Shown in pieces: positions 1-9,407 of a stretch of DNA of 64,000 nt. This DNA comes from Rhizobium sp. G21. GTDB lineage: Bacteria; Pseudomonadota; Alphaproteobacteria; Rhizobiales; Rhizobiaceae. The notes under the pieces are model-generated. The model ran no database searches. It saw nothing but the letters and a program-made list of their open reading frames with translations, and had not been told where the DNA came from. The stretch is taken from contig NZ_JACFXW010000001.1 in assembly GCF_014158035.1 (NCBI RefSeq), forward strand, positions 2,170,001 to 2,234,000. The letters run 5' to 3'. Position 1 is the first letter of the stretch. Every line of letters starts with the position of its first letter. The position numbers and the translations under genes are program-made.

Positions 1-120
1 CTGCATCCAGGCGCTCCAGCCGATGGCGAGCGCGACCGCGAAAAACAGGAAGGCGAATATGCGCCAGCGGCCGAGCTTGCGGCGCAGGCTGCGCCTTTCC
101 AGGATCTGCGACGCGTCCAT
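1..120 (-). CDS. S49-family signal peptide peptidase (SppA-like), N-terminal fragment
   Basis: Only the first 40 codons lie in the window; the rest continues past the left edge. The peptide begins MDASQILERRSLRRKL, a basic cytoplasmic start, followed by one hydrophobic membrane segment at about residues 21-37. This resembles the N-terminus of rhizobial SppA-type S49 proteases, which are anchored by one N-terminal helix and degrade leftover signal peptides. No catalytic residues are visible, so the family call rests on the N-terminal resemblance alone. An AGGA ribosome binding site precedes the ATG. The gene is divergent from lptC. Confidence 0.45.
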   Translation of the reverse strand, partial: MDASQILERRSLRRKLGRWRIFAFLFFAVALAIGWSAWMQ

Positions 121-296
121 CAGTCGTCCTCCATTATCGATGTGGTCCTGACATAAATCCGCCCAGGCGGCAAGCGAACCTGAAACCGGTCGAACGGCGC
201 CACATCGATCAAAGTTTTTCGTGGCCGGCGACTTGATTGTGTTTTTAAGGTCGGGCGCCTATGTGATATGGCTCGGTCGACCCATTCAGGACATCC

Positions 297-962
297 ATGA
301 AGATTCGTTCCACATTCGACGCGCCTTTTGCGGATCCGCACCTCGCCTATCGGCGGGCGCTGTCGCATTCCGCCCACGTCAAGCGGCTGAAAATCCTGCT
401 GCCGGTGCTGGCGGTGACGATTTCGCTCGCCTTCGTCGCGGTCTCCTGGGTGCGGGCGATCTTTCCGGACAATCTGTCCATCGGCGGAGCGCGCATCGAG
501 AACGGCCGCGTGGTGATGGAAAAGCCGGCGATCTCGGGCCGCAACGACGAAGGCATCAGCTATTTCATGAATGCCGCGCGCGCGCTGCAATCGATCGCCA
601 ATCCGTCCGACATCGCGCTCGAGACCATCGAAGCGGCGGTGCCGATCCGCAGCGACCTGATCGCGCGGGTAACCGCGACGGCGGCGAATTTCGACCGAGA
701 CAGCGATCGGCTGGACATGACGGCGCCCTTCGTGGTGACGCTTTCTTCAGGGATCAAGGCTAATTTCAAATCCGCGCATCTCGACGTGCATGCCGGCATT
801 CTCGCATCCAAGGAGCCGGTGACGGTGACCGCGAAGGAATCGACCCTGGTTGCGAACAGCATGAATATCACCGATAAAGGCAGGGTGATCGGGTTTTCCG
901 GCAATGTCCGGCTGACCCTCAATCCCGCTGCGTTCCGTTCCAAGCAAAATCAAGGACAATGA
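297..962 (+). CDS. lptC: LPS export ABC transporter periplasmic protein LptC
   Basis: This 221-residue bitopic protein takes lipopolysaccharide from the LptBFG ABC transporter and passes it to the periplasmic LptA bridge. A single membrane helix lies at about residues 33-53, after a basic cytoplasmic head containing RLKILLPVL. The remainder is the beta-rich LptC/YrbK domain, and it is longer than the roughly 190 residues of the enterobacterial protein, as is common in rhizobia. It is the first gene of the lptC-lptA-lptB run, and lptA starts 4 nt after its stop. The ATG at 297 places the membrane helix correctly. The family call relies on architecture and context because LptC sequences diverge widely. 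Confidence 0.88.
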   Translation: MKIRSTFDAPFADPHLAYRRALSHSAHVKRLKILLPVLAVTISLAFVAVSWVRAIFPDNLSIGGARIENGRVVMEKPAISGRNDEGISYFMNAARALQSIANPSDIALETIEAAVPIRSDLIARVTATAANFDRDSDRLDMTAPFVVTLSSGIKANFKSAHLDVHAGILASKEPVTVTAKESTLVANSMNITDKGRVIGFSGNVRLTLNPAAFRSKQNQGQ

Positions 963-966
963 TCCG

Positions 967-1503
967 ATGAGATTGGCCCGCATTCTTGCAAGTCTGTCCT
1001 TCCTGGCCGTTCTGGCCGCGATTTCGTCGGGCGCTCACGCGCAGACGGCCGAGAAGAAGGGCTTCGCGCTTTCCAACAACAAGCCGATCCAGATCGAGAG
1101 CGACAATCTCGAACTGCGTGAGCAGGAGAAGCGCGCGCTGTTCAACGGAAACGTCAAGGTGGTCCAGGGCGAGATGACGCTGACCTCCGACCACATGATC
1201 GTCCACTATAAGGGCCAAGGCAATTCGCTGGCCGCCGGCGGCGGCGACATCGACCGCATCGAAGTCGACGGCAATGTTCAGGTCGTTTCGGGCACGCAAA
1301 GCGCCCGCGGCGACAAGGGCGATTTCGACATGCGTTCGGAAGTGCTGAAGCTTTCGGGCAAACAGGTGGTGCTGGTGGACAAGGGCAATGTGCTGACCGG
1401 CTGCGTACTGACCGTGCAGATGAAGACCGGCCTGGCGAATATGGGCAATTGCGGCGAGCGCGTGAAGATCCTGATCGATACGCAATCCAATAAGTCCAAT
1501 TGA
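967..1503 (+). CDS. lptA: LPS transport periplasmic protein LptA (OstA-like)
   Basis: This 178-residue protein has a signal peptide ending near SSGAHAQ (about residues 1-26) and an OstA/LptA beta-jellyroll domain. The domain shows the characteristic start KPIQIESDNLELREQEKRAL and the repeated hydrophobic/polar strand pattern. LptA oligomers form the periplasmic bridge that carries LPS from LptC to LptD. The gene sits between lptC (4 nt upstream) and lptB (13 nt downstream), which confirms its role. The C-terminus contains two cysteines, in SGCVLT-like and NCGERVK contexts; their significance is unknown. Confidence 0.9.
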   Translation: MRLARILASLSFLAVLAAISSGAHAQTAEKKGFALSNNKPIQIESDNLELREQEKRALFNGNVKVVQGEMTLTSDHMIVHYKGQGNSLAAGGGDIDRIEVDGNVQVVSGTQSARGDKGDFDMRSEVLKLSGKQVVLVDKGNVLTGCVLTVQMKTGLANMGNCGERVKILIDTQSNKSN

Positions 1504-1516
1504 TCCGGTTGCCGTT

Positions 1517-2320
1517 TTGAAAATCCCGTTTCTCACCAAGGCGCGGCCCGAAGCCGCGCAGGCGGAGCCTGACGATCCGGAGGTGCGCGAACGCTATCGC
1601 GGCACGCTCATCGTGCGCGGCATCACCAAGGCCTATCGCGCCCGCCGCGTCGTCAACGGCGTCTCCATGGTCGTGCGCCGCGGCGAAGCCGTCGGCCTGC
1701 TCGGCCCCAACGGCGCCGGCAAGACGACCTGCTTCTACATGATCACCGGTCTCGTGCCCGTCGACCAGGGCCGCATCGAGATCGACGGCAACGACGTGAC
1801 CTGGATGCCGATGTATCAGCGCGCCCGGCTGGGCGTCGGCTATCTGCCGCAGGAGGCGTCGATCTTCCGCGGTCTGACGGTGGAGCAGAACCTCCGCGCC
1901 GTGATCGAAATTCACACCAAAGACAAGGCCGCGCGCGAAGAGAAGCTGACGTCGTTGCTCGGCGAATTCGGCATCACGCATCTGAGGGAATCGCCGGCCG
2001 TGGCGTTGTCGGGCGGCGAGCGTCGGCGCCTGGAAATCGCGCGCGCGCTGGCGACCGATCCGTCCTTCATGCTGCTGGACGAACCTTTCGCAGGCGTCGA
2101 TCCGATTTCGGTGGCCGACATCCAGAATCTTGTCCGTCACCTGACGGCGCGCGGCATCGGCGTGCTGATCACCGATCACAATGTCCGCGAGACGCTGGGG
2201 TTGATCGACCGCGCCTACATCATCCATGCCGGCGAGGTGCTGACCCATGGCCGCGCCTCGGAGATCGTCAGCAATCCGGATGTGCGCCGGCTCTATCTCG
2301 GCGACAATTTCAGCCTGTGA
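1517..2320 (+). CDS. lptB: LPS export ABC transporter ATP-binding protein LptB
   Basis: This 267-residue cytoplasmic ATPase powers LPS extraction by LptFG. Visible motifs are Walker A GPNGAGKTT (about residues 68-76), the Q-loop YLPQEASIF, the ABC signature LSGGERRRLEIARAL and Walker B FMLLDEPFAGVDP, with switch histidine ITDHNV. The Q-loop and signature wording are typical of LptB rather than of other ABC ATPases. The best start is a TTG at 1517, which places a short N-terminal extension before the domain, as in other rhizobial LptB proteins. It is followed by rpoN, an order conserved across proteobacteria. Confidence 0.93.
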   Translation: MKIPFLTKARPEAAQAEPDDPEVRERYRGTLIVRGITKAYRARRVVNGVSMVVRRGEAVGLLGPNGAGKTTCFYMITGLVPVDQGRIEIDGNDVTWMPMYQRARLGVGYLPQEASIFRGLTVEQNLRAVIEIHTKDKAAREEKLTSLLGEFGITHLRESPAVALSGGERRRLEIARALATDPSFMLLDEPFAGVDPISVADIQNLVRHLTARGIGVLITDHNVRETLGLIDRAYIIHAGEVLTHGRASEIVSNPDVRRLYLGDNFSL

Positions 2321-2515
2321 CCGGCCGGAAAACCGGGCGGCGGAGTAGAATTCCGCCGCTCCGGGCGCCGCATGCGCATAATTTTGCGGCAGGAGCCATC
2401 GCTCTCTTGACCCGGAAGAATTTCTAAGCAATTTTTGGGCCAGTTCGTCATCGTTCGCATCAAACTGCCACTGTCCCGCCGCCCGCGGGGACGAACAGGG
2501 AGTATAGCGTAAGCC

Positions 2516-4049
2516 ATGGCCTTGTCTGCAAGCCTGTTGTTGCGACAGACACAATCGCTGGTGATGACACCCCAGCTGATGCAGTCCATCCAGCTTCTGC
2601 AAATGAACTTTCTTGAGCTGAACAATTTCATCGCCCAGGAAGTCGAGAAGAATCCGCTGCTGGAGGTCGCCGCTCCGGCGAATGGCGGGCAAGGCGACTT
2701 CGAGCCTCAGGGCTTCGACGGCGCCGATGGCGGCAGATCCCCGGACCGCAGCGACGAGGCGCCCCTGCAGCCGAGCCGGGCCGAGCGGCTGTCGGAAGCG
2801 CTGGACACCGGCGTGGAAAACGTCTTCCAGGACGATGCCGGTCCCCGCAAGGCGGACGCGCCGGAATTGCTGCAGCAGTGGAAATCCATGCCCGGCGGCG
2901 CCGGCGAAAGCAGCGAAGGTTACGATCTCGACGATTTCGTCGCTGGCCAGGTGACGCTGAAAGATCATCTGGGCCGGCAGATTCCCTTCACCGTGACCTC
3001 GGATACGGAACGGCTGATCGCCCGGCACCTGACCGACATGCTCGACGAAAACGGTTATCTCGGCGCCGAAGTCGGGGAACTGGCCGCGCGGCTGAACGCC
3101 GCCCAGGAGGACATCGCCACGGTGCTGGCCAAGCTTCAGGAGCTCGATCCGCCCGGCGTCTATGCGCGGTCGCTGTCGGAATGCCTGGCGATCCAGCTCA
3201 GGCTCAAGAACCGGCTCGATCCGGCGATGAGCGCGTTGCTCGCCAATCTCGAGCTTTTGGCCCGTCGCGATTTTTCCTCGCTCAAGAAGATCTGCGGCGT
3301 CGACGAGGAAGACCTGCTCGACATGCTCGGCGAAATTCGCGCGCTCGATCCCAAGCCCGGCAGCAGTTTCGAGAGCGCGCCATCGGAATCGATCATCCCC
3401 GACGTGATCGTCAAGGCGGCTCCCGACGGCGGCTGGACGGTGGAGATCAACCCCGACACTCTGCCGCGGGTGCTGGTCAACCAGACCTATTACAGAAAGT
3501 GGCGGGGTCCGTGGCCAAGCAATCGGCCGACCACGCCTTCCTCGCCGAATGCCTGCAGAACGCCAACTGGCTGACGCGCAGCCTCGACCAGCGCGCCAAG
3601 ACGATCATGAAAGTGGCGACCGAAATCGTGCGCCAGCAGGACGCCTTCTTCGCCCAGGGCATCGCGCATTTGCGCCCCTGAACCTGAAGACCGTGGCCGA
3701 TGCGATCAAGATGCATGAGTCGACGGTCAGCCGGGTGACGTCGAACAAATATATGCTGACGCCGCGCGGCCTGTTCGAACTCAAATATTTCTTCACCGTC
3801 TCGCTCGGCTCCAACGAAGGCGGAGACGCGCATTCCGCGGAGTCCGTGCGCCACCGCATCAAGGCGATGATCCAGGCGGAGACGGCCGACAAAATCCTGT
3901 CGGACGACGACATCGTCGAAGCCTTGGCCGGCGCCGGCATCGAGATTGCGCGCCGCACCGTGGCGAAATATCGCGAAGCCATGAACATCCCCTCCTCGGT
4001 GCAACGCAGGCGAGAAAAGCGGGCGATCGCCAGATCGGTTTCGGCCTGA
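2516..4049 (+). CDS. rpoN: RNA polymerase sigma-54 factor RpoN (two frameshifts)
   Basis: RpoN directs RNA polymerase to -24/-12 promoters of nitrogen, C4-dicarboxylate and other genes. The N-terminal activator-interaction region with its glutamine-rich LVMTPQLMQSIQLLQM segment, the core-binding region and the C-terminal RpoN box ARRTVAKYREAMNIPSS are all present. They are spread over three reading frames. The first frame is left near 3494-3498 (AGAAAG), the second at the CCCC run 3675-3678. Each needs one added base, after which the protein reads through at about 511 residues, the normal length. Both shifts are probably sequence errors, since every domain is conserved on both sides. A truly broken copy would abolish sigma-54 transcription. 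Confidence 0.9.
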
Positions 4050-4132
4050 AGAAAGCTGATTTCCTTGCAGTGCTCGACAATCTCTATTTGTATGATTTAT
4101 CGGCTATACACAGCTTGCCGACGCACCGTCGC

Positions 4133-4160
4133 TTGACTTCGCCGGAAGCGAGCGTTAGAG
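4133..4160 (+). promoter_or_regulatory. Possible sigma-70-type promoter upstream of hpf
   Basis: In the 365-bp gap between rpoN and hpf, a TTGACT -35 element (4133-4138) is followed after 16 bases by TTAGAG (4155-4160). The -35 matches the rhizobial CTTGAC form. It lies about 255 bases upstream of the hpf start, so a long leader would be transcribed. No gene is visible in the gap itself. This is a motif-only prediction. Confidence 0.35.
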
Positions 4161-4414
4161 CCCGCGCCCAATCGGAGCCACACCGCGCGTTCGAAACTCC
4201 TTAATCACGCCGCGAGAAAAGCTTGGATGGCGGACCGGCTTGGAATAGACTGACCCGAATGGTTTGCCGAAGCAGAACAGGCGCGCGCCCTTGCATGATG
4301 GCGCCCACCACGTCGTTCTCGCTGCGGCGAAGGCCTGACGGGAATAGAGGTCCCTCCCGGAAAGGTCGTGACCATGCGGACTTCGGTAACGAAAGTGCAG
4401 GAAGGGAAAACACC

Positions 4415-4996
4415 ATGAGTGTGCGTGTGACCGGTAAGCAGATGGATATTGGCGAAGCGTTTCGCACCCGTATCACGGGCGCGATCAACGACGGCGTGAC
4501 CAAGTATTTCGACGGCGGCTTTTCGAGCCAGGTGACCGTCACCAAGACCGGCTCCCGTTTCAACGCCGATTGCCGCCTTCATCTCGATTCGGGCGCGGAC
4601 CTCCATGCCGCCGGCGACGCCAACGACCCGCAGATCGCTTTCGATTCGGCGCTGGAAAAGATCGAGAAGCGTCTGCGCCGTTACAAGCGCCGGCTGCGCG
4701 ACCATCACATCGGCGGCGATGCGCGCCTGCACATGGAAGTGGCCTATTCGGTGATCGACGCGCCGTTCGAAGAAGACGACGAACAGGAAGTGGCGGAAGA
4801 TTTCGCCCCCGTGATCGTGGCGGAGACGACCAAGAAACTGTCGACCATGTCGGTGGCGAGCGCCGTGATGGCGCTGGACATGACCGATGAACCGGTTGTG
4901 ATGTTCCGCAAGCCGGGATCGGAAGAGTTGAACATTGTATATCGCCGCAACGATGGCAATATTGGCTGGATTGATTCTGCCAGCATCAAGGGTTGA
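4415..4996 (+). CDS. hpf: Ribosome hibernation promoting factor, long form (HPF)
   Basis: The 193-residue protein has the S30AE/RaiA-like RNA-binding domain at about residues 1-105 (MSVRVTGKQMDIGEAFRTRI onward, with a basic KRLRRYKRRLRDHH stretch). The C-terminal dimerisation domain of long HPF covers about residues 135-193 (MTDEPVVMFRK, IVYRRNDGNIGWID). It silences idle ribosomes as 100S dimers in stationary phase or starvation. The ATG at 4415 follows a GAAGGGA ribosome binding site; an upstream in-frame extension to 4223 is not homologous and lacks a good site. The order rpoN-hpf-ptsN is conserved in rhizobia. Confidence 0.93.
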   Translation: MSVRVTGKQMDIGEAFRTRITGAINDGVTKYFDGGFSSQVTVTKTGSRFNADCRLHLDSGADLHAAGDANDPQIAFDSALEKIEKRLRRYKRRLRDHHIGGDARLHMEVAYSVIDAPFEEDDEQEVAEDFAPVIVAETTKKLSTMSVASAVMALDMTDEPVVMFRKPGSEELNIVYRRNDGNIGWIDSASIKG

Positions 4997-5068
4997 TCCC
5001 CTCGATTGAGACCATGCGGGTCGGCTGAGGCCGGCCCGCCGATACCAAGCCGGAAGAGGACAGTGTTT

Positions 5069-5533
5069 ATGGCTTTGGCGGATATCCTGCACCCGGAAGC
5101 AATTCTCCCGGGATTGCGCGTACAGTCCAAGAAGCAACTCCTCATGGAGCTTGCGACATGCGCCTCCACTCTCACCGGCATTTCCGAGCGGGAAATCTTC
5201 GACGTGGTGCTGCAGCGGGAAAAGCTGGGCTCGACGGGCGTCGGCGGCGGCATCGCCATTCCGCACGGCAAGCTGAAATCGCTCGACAAGATCACCGGCG
5301 TCTTCGCCCGGCTGGAGACGCCGGTCGATTTCGAGGCGCTGGACGACCAGCCCGTCGACATCGTCTTCATGCTGCTCGCTCCCGAAGGCGCGGGCGCGGA
5401 TCACCTCAAGGCGCTGTCGCGCATCGCCCGGGTGCTGCGCGACCAGGATCTGGTGGCGCGTCTGCGCTCGTCGGATACAGCACAGGCGCTGCACGCCTGC
5501 CTGAACCAGGAACAGACGTCCAACGCCGCCTGA
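5069..5533 (+). CDS. ptsN: PTS-Ntr EIIA component PtsN
   Basis: This 154-residue EIIA-Ntr protein is the terminal phosphoryl acceptor of the regulatory nitrogen phosphotransferase chain, which in rhizobia influences potassium transport, carbon use and ABC transporter activity. The phosphorylated histidine sits in GGIAIPHGKLK at about residue 66, the invariant family motif. The EIIA type 2 fold spans the whole protein. The ATG at 5069 is preceded by AGAGGA at 8 bases, which decides the start over the longer frame beginning at 5006. It follows hpf by 72 bases. Confidence 0.93.
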   Translation: MALADILHPEAILPGLRVQSKKQLLMELATCASTLTGISEREIFDVVLQREKLGSTGVGGGIAIPHGKLKSLDKITGVFARLETPVDFEALDDQPVDIVFMLLAPEGAGADHLKALSRIARVLRDQDLVARLRSSDTAQALHACLNQEQTSNAA

Positions 5534-5548
5534 CGCGGCGCGCAGGCT

Positions 5549-6493
5549 TCAGCCCAGCAGAAAAGCCCAGAACGTGACGCTGACCACGCCGAAACCGGTG
5601 GTCAGCGTGATGGTCGACGCCGCCATCGGCTCGCCGGTGCGGAATTGCGAGGCGATCAGCCAGGCGTTGACGCCGGTGGGAACGGCGGCGACCAGCACCA
5701 GCGCGCGGCGCCATTCGTCGCTCAACCCCAGAAGCGTCGCGAACGCCAGGACCAGCGCCGGCAGGGCGACGAGCTTCAACAGGGTGGCGGTGAGCGACAA
5801 CGGCAACTGGCCGGAGAAGCCGTAGCGGCGCATGGCCATTCCGAGCGACAACAGCGCCGCCGGCCCGGCGATCTGCGAGATCTGCTGGATGACGGTGGCG
5901 GGCACGCCTTCCAGCCTGACGCCGAGCAGATGCCAGAGACCGCCGCCGATGATGCCGAACACCAGCGGATTGCGCGACAGATTGCGCCACAGCGAGGCGC
6001 AAAACTCCACCCAGCTGCCCTTGGGCTTGCCGGTGTCGCGCTGCTCGGCCTGCTCGATCAGCAGCGAAGACGCGATCATCATCACCGGCAGATGGATGGC
6101 GATCAGGATGGACAGCGCCACGAGTCCCTCGGGACCGACGATGCGGTCGATCAGCGGCAGGCCGACGAAGACGGTGTTGGCGAAGGCCGAGGAGACGCCG
6201 GCGACCGTCGCCATGCGATGATTGACGCCGAACACCGTGATCGCCAGCCCGTAAGCGATGGCCCAGACGACGGCGACCGCCGAGAAATAGGCGATCCACA
6301 GCCGCAGCGGAAAGGCGCCATGAAAATCGGCCTCCGCGATGGTGCGAAACAAGAGCACGGGGACGGCGAGCTTAAAGACGAAATTCGACAGCGCATCGCC
6401 GGCTTCCGCCCGGAGATAGCCGGTGGCGACCATCAGCCACCCCGTGAAGATCAGGATGAAGACCGGCAGGACATTTTGCGCTGTCGCGAGCAT
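5549..6493 (-). CDS. AEC-family (auxin efflux carrier-like) transporter
   Basis: This 314-residue polytopic membrane protein shows about ten hydrophobic segments in the two five-helix halves typical of the AEC/Mem_trans family. Visible stretches include VLPVFILIFTGWLMVATGYL at the start and the proline-bearing helix FKLAVPVLLFRTIA. Bacterial members export or import small organic acids such as malate or malonate; the substrate cannot be read from sequence. The start at 6493 is preceded by a GGAG ribosome binding site, and the longer frame to 6649 adds a non-homologous basic tail. It is convergent with ptsN. Confidence 0.85.
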   Translation of the reverse strand: MLATAQNVLPVFILIFTGWLMVATGYLRAEAGDALSNFVFKLAVPVLLFRTIAEADFHGAFPLRLWIAYFSAVAVVWAIAYGLAITVFGVNHRMATVAGVSSAFANTVFVGLPLIDRIVGPEGLVALSILIAIHLPVMMIASSLLIEQAEQRDTGKPKGSWVEFCASLWRNLSRNPLVFGIIGGGLWHLLGVRLEGVPATVIQQISQIAGPAALLSLGMAMRRYGFSGQLPLSLTATLLKLVALPALVLAFATLLGLSDEWRRALVLVAAVPTGVNAWLIASQFRTGEPMAASTITLTTGFGVVSVTFWAFLLG

Positions 6494-6647
6494 GCGGGAA
6501 CGTCTCCTCGTCGAATCCCTTCTGCATATACGCGACCATCGTCCTCGCAAAGCCGATCTTGGCCCGGGAAAAGCCATCCGCCATCCGTGCGCCCGCTTGT
6601 GCGCGGCGGGAAGTGATGGCAGTTTCGCAACTGCGAAAGGGCAGATC

Positions 6648-7090
6648 ATGACAGACCAGACGGATTTCAGGCAGCGGATCGAGGCGTCCTTCGCCTCGCA
6701 GGGCGCGATGGCGCTGATCGGGGCGGAGTTGACCCGAATCGAGCACGGTTCGGTGGAGATCGAACTGTCCTACCGGCCCGAACTCACCCAGCAGCACGGT
6801 TTTTGCATGCCGGCGTGATCTCGGCGGCGCTCGATTCGGCCTGCACCTACGCCGCCTATACGATGATCGAGCCTGAGACCTCGATCCTGACGATCGAATT
6901 CAAGGTCAATCTGATGTCGCCCGGCAAGGCGCCGCGCTTCCTGTTTCGCGGCGAGATCACCAAGCCGGGCTCCAACATCATCGTGGCCGACGGACGCGCC
7001 TATGCGCTGGGCGACGGGCCGGCCAAGCTGATCGCCTCGATGACCGGCACCAAGATGGCCTTGCGCGGACGGGAGGACATCCGCGGATGA
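6648..7090 (+). CDS. PaaI-family hotdog thioesterase (one frameshift)
   Basis: The restored protein is about 147 residues and carries the hotdog-fold PaaI/YdiI thioesterase domain. The conserved HGFxHAGVI...ALDSAC active-site segment and ILTIEFKVNLMSPG are visible. Such enzymes hydrolyse acyl-CoA thioesters. The frame breaks at the T-run 6800-6804, directly inside the active-site motif. One added T turns HGFCMPA-stop into HGFLHAGVISAAL. Its TGA overlaps the ATG of the next gene (ATGA at 7087), indicating translational coupling. The restored family call is firm; the substrate is unknown. Confidence 0.83.
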
Positions 7091-7724
7091 ACGACAGACT
7101 GAAACAGGCGGGCGGCAGATCGATCCTCTATGTCATGGCCGCCGAGGCGGAATATGGTCCGGCGCTGCAGGCGCTGTTCACGCCGGTGATGACCGGCGTC
7201 GGCCCGGTCGAAGCCGCCGTTCAGCTGACCCGCGTGCTGACCGAACTGACGCTCGATGGGCGCAAGCCTGATCTCGTCGTCTCGCTCGGCTCGGCCGGCT
7301 CGGCAGTGCTCGAGCAGACCGAAGTCTATCAGGTCGCTTCCGTCTCCTATCGCGACATGGACGCCTCCGCTTTCGGGTTCGAAAAGGGACGCACACCCTT
7401 CCTCGATCTGCCCGCGACGATCCCCCTGCCCCTGCGCATTCCCGGCCTGCCGGAGGCGCGGCTGTCGACCGGCGCCAACGTCGTCTCCGGCGCGGCCTAC
7501 CAGACAATCGACGCCGACATGGTGGAAATGGAGACCTTCGCCGTCCTCCGCGCCTGTATGAGCTTCGAGATACCCCTTATCGGCCTGCGCGGCGTCTCCG
7601 ACGGCAAGGAGGAGGTTCGCCATGTCAGCGACTGGACCGAATATCTGCATGTGATCGACGAAAAGCTCGCGCGCGCGGTCGAGGCGCTGGAGGCGGCGAT
7701 CGCCGAGAAGCGTCTGGTTTTTGA
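7087..7724 (+). CDS. 5'-methylthioadenosine/S-adenosylhomocysteine nucleosidase-like protein (frameshift at 3' end)
   Basis: This phosphorylase/nucleosidase-fold protein of about 212 residues would remove adenine from MTA or SAH in methionine salvage. It shows the early VMAAEAEYGPAL segment, TGVGPVEAAV, DLVVSLGSAGSA, the substrate-binding DMVEMETFAV with its Met-Glu-Met type motif, and GLRGVSDGKEE. The frame does not stop naturally but runs on through guaA. One extra T in the run 7718-7722 creates a TGA ending at 7724, which gives the normal family length. It overlaps the thioesterase gene by 4 nt. Confidence 0.85.
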
Positions 7725-7780
7725 ATGTCGCGGGCGCGCGACCGCTTGCGCGATCCCGAGAGATTCTTTAAAGGCTCGCC

Positions 7781-9343
7781 ATGACCCAGCAAGCTCCTTC
7801 AGACACCATTCTCATCATCGATTTCGGCAGCCAGGTGACGCAGCTCATTGGCCGGCGCGTCCGCGAGGCGGGCGTCTATTGCGAGATCGTCCCCTTCCAA
7901 TCCGCCGAAGAAGGCTTTCACCGGCTTCGTCCCAAGGCGATCATCTTCTCGGGCGGCCCGGCTTCGGTGCTCGACGAGGGCAGCCCGCGCGCGCCGCAGG
8001 CGGTGATCGACAGCGGATTGCCGATCCTCGCCATCTGCTACGGCCAGCAGACGCTCTGCACCCAGCTCGGCGGCAGAGTGGAAGGCGGCCATGCCCGCGA
8101 ATTCGGCCGCGCCGATGTCGAGATCCTCAAATCCAGCCCGCTGTTCGAAGGCTTCTGGGAGGTCGGACAGAAATATCCGGTCTGGATGAGCCATGGCGAC
8201 CGCGTGACCGTGGCTCCCGAAGGTTTCGAGATCATCGGCACGTCGGAAAACGCGCCGTTTGCGATCTGCGTCAACGAGGCGAAGAAATATTACACCACCA
8301 TGTTCCATCCGGAAGTGGTGCATACGCCCGACGGCGCCAAGCTGCTGTCCAACTTCGTGCACAAGATCGCGGGCGTCGCCGGCGACTGGTCGATGTCGGC
8401 CTATCGCCAGCGCGCGGTCGAGACGATCCGCGAACAGGTGGGCGACGGCCGCGTGCTCTGCGCGCTCTCGGGCGGCGTCGATTCCTCGGTGGCCGCACTT
8501 CTGATCCATGAAGCGATCGGCGACCAGCTGACCTGCGTGCTCGTCGATCACGGCCTGATGCGCAAGAACGAGGCGCGCGACGTCGTCGCCATGTTCCGCG
8601 AGCATTACAACCTGCATCTCATCCATGTCGACGCCTCCGATCGCTTCATCTCGGCGCTGGAAGGCGAAAGCGATCCGGAAACCAAGCGCAAGACGATCGG
8701 CCGGCTGTTCATCGAAGTGTTCGAAGAAGAGGCCAAGAAGCTCGGCGGCGCCGATTTCCTCGCCCAGGGCACGCTCTATCCGGACGTGATCGAAAGCGTT
8801 TCCTTCACCGGCGGCCCGTCGGTGACGATCAAGAGCCACCACAATGTCGGCGGCCTTCCCGATCGCATGAACATGAAGCTGGTCGAGCCCTTGCGCGAAC
8901 TGTTCAAGGACGAAGTGCGTGTGCTCGGCCGCGAACTCGGCCTGCCCGACAGCTTCATCGGCCGTCACCCCTTCCCCGGTCCGGGTCTCGCGATCCGCTG
9001 CCCGGGCGGCATCAGCCGCGAGAAGCTCGAAATCCTGCGCGAAGCCGACGCCATCTATCTCGACGAAATCCGCAAGGCCGGTCTTTACGACAAGATCTGG
9101 CAGGCTTTCGCCGTGCTCTTGCCGGTGCAAACCGTCGGCGTGATGGGCGACGGCCGCACTTACGAATTCGTCTGCGCCCTGCGCGCCGTGACCTCGGTCG
9201 ACGGCATGACTGCGGATTTCTACCACTACGACATGAACTTCCTCGGCCGCGCCGCGACCCGCATCATCAACGAAGTGCGCGGCATCAACCGGGTGGTCTA
9301 CGACGTGACGAGCAAGCCGCCCGGCACCATCGAGTGGGAATGA
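7781..9343 (+). CDS. guaA: GMP synthase (glutamine-hydrolysing)
   Basis: This 520-residue two-domain enzyme aminates XMP to GMP using glutamine and ATP. The N-terminal class I amidotransferase domain has the nucleophile motif LAICYGQQ (Cys at about residue 86) and the partner His/Glu in FHPEVVHT. The C-terminal part holds the PP-loop [10 protein letters not shown] (about residues 230-239) and the dimerisation end [13 protein letters not shown]. The length is the usual one and no frame problem is seen. It is the last gene before a strong inverted-repeat terminator shared with the convergent AraC gene. Confidence 0.98.
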   Translation: MTQQAPSDTILIIDFGSQVTQLIGRRVREAGVYCEIVPFQSAEEGFHRLRPKAIIFSGGPASVLDEGSPRAPQAVIDSGLPILAICYGQQTLCTQLGGRVEGGHAREFGRADVEILKSSPLFEGFWEVGQKYPVWMSHGDRVTVAPEGFEIIGTSENAPFAICVNEAKKYYTTMFHPEVVHTPDGAKLLSNFVHKIAGVAGDWSMSAYRQRAVETIREQVGDGRVLCALSGGVDSSVAALLIHEAIGDQLTCVLVDHGLMRKNEARDVVAMFREHYNLHLIHVDASDRFISALEGESDPETKRKTIGRLFIEVFEEEAKKLGGADFLAQGTLYPDVIESVSFTGGPSVTIKSHHNVGGLPDRMNMKLVEPLRELFKDEVRVLGRELGLPDSFIGRHPFPGPGLAIRCPGGISREKLEILREADAIYLDEIRKAGLYDKIWQAFAVLLPVQTVGVMGDGRTYEFVCALRAVTSVDGMTADFYHYDMNFLGRAATRIINEVRGINRVVYDVTSKPPGTIEWE

Positions 9344-9368
9344 TTTTTGCCCGTCCGAACTTCCCGGA

Positions 9369-9401
9369 AAGCGCCGTCAGGGCGATGCCCTGACGGCGCT
9401 T
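9369..9401. terminator. Bidirectional hairpin terminator between guaA and the AraC gene
   Basis: Two perfect 15-base arms (9369-9383 and 9387-9401) are separated by a 3-base GAT loop. The hairpin sits between the convergent guaA and AraC-family genes. There is no long T-tract on either side, so termination strength is uncertain, but the position and stem stability support the role. Confidence 0.75.
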
Positions 9402-9407
9402 CAGGGC

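Noticed and set aside
7087..8511. A nucleosidase frame running 474 codons into guaA
   Set aside because: The part beyond 7724 is an out-of-frame copy of guaA; one T in the run 7718-7722 gives a normal stop.
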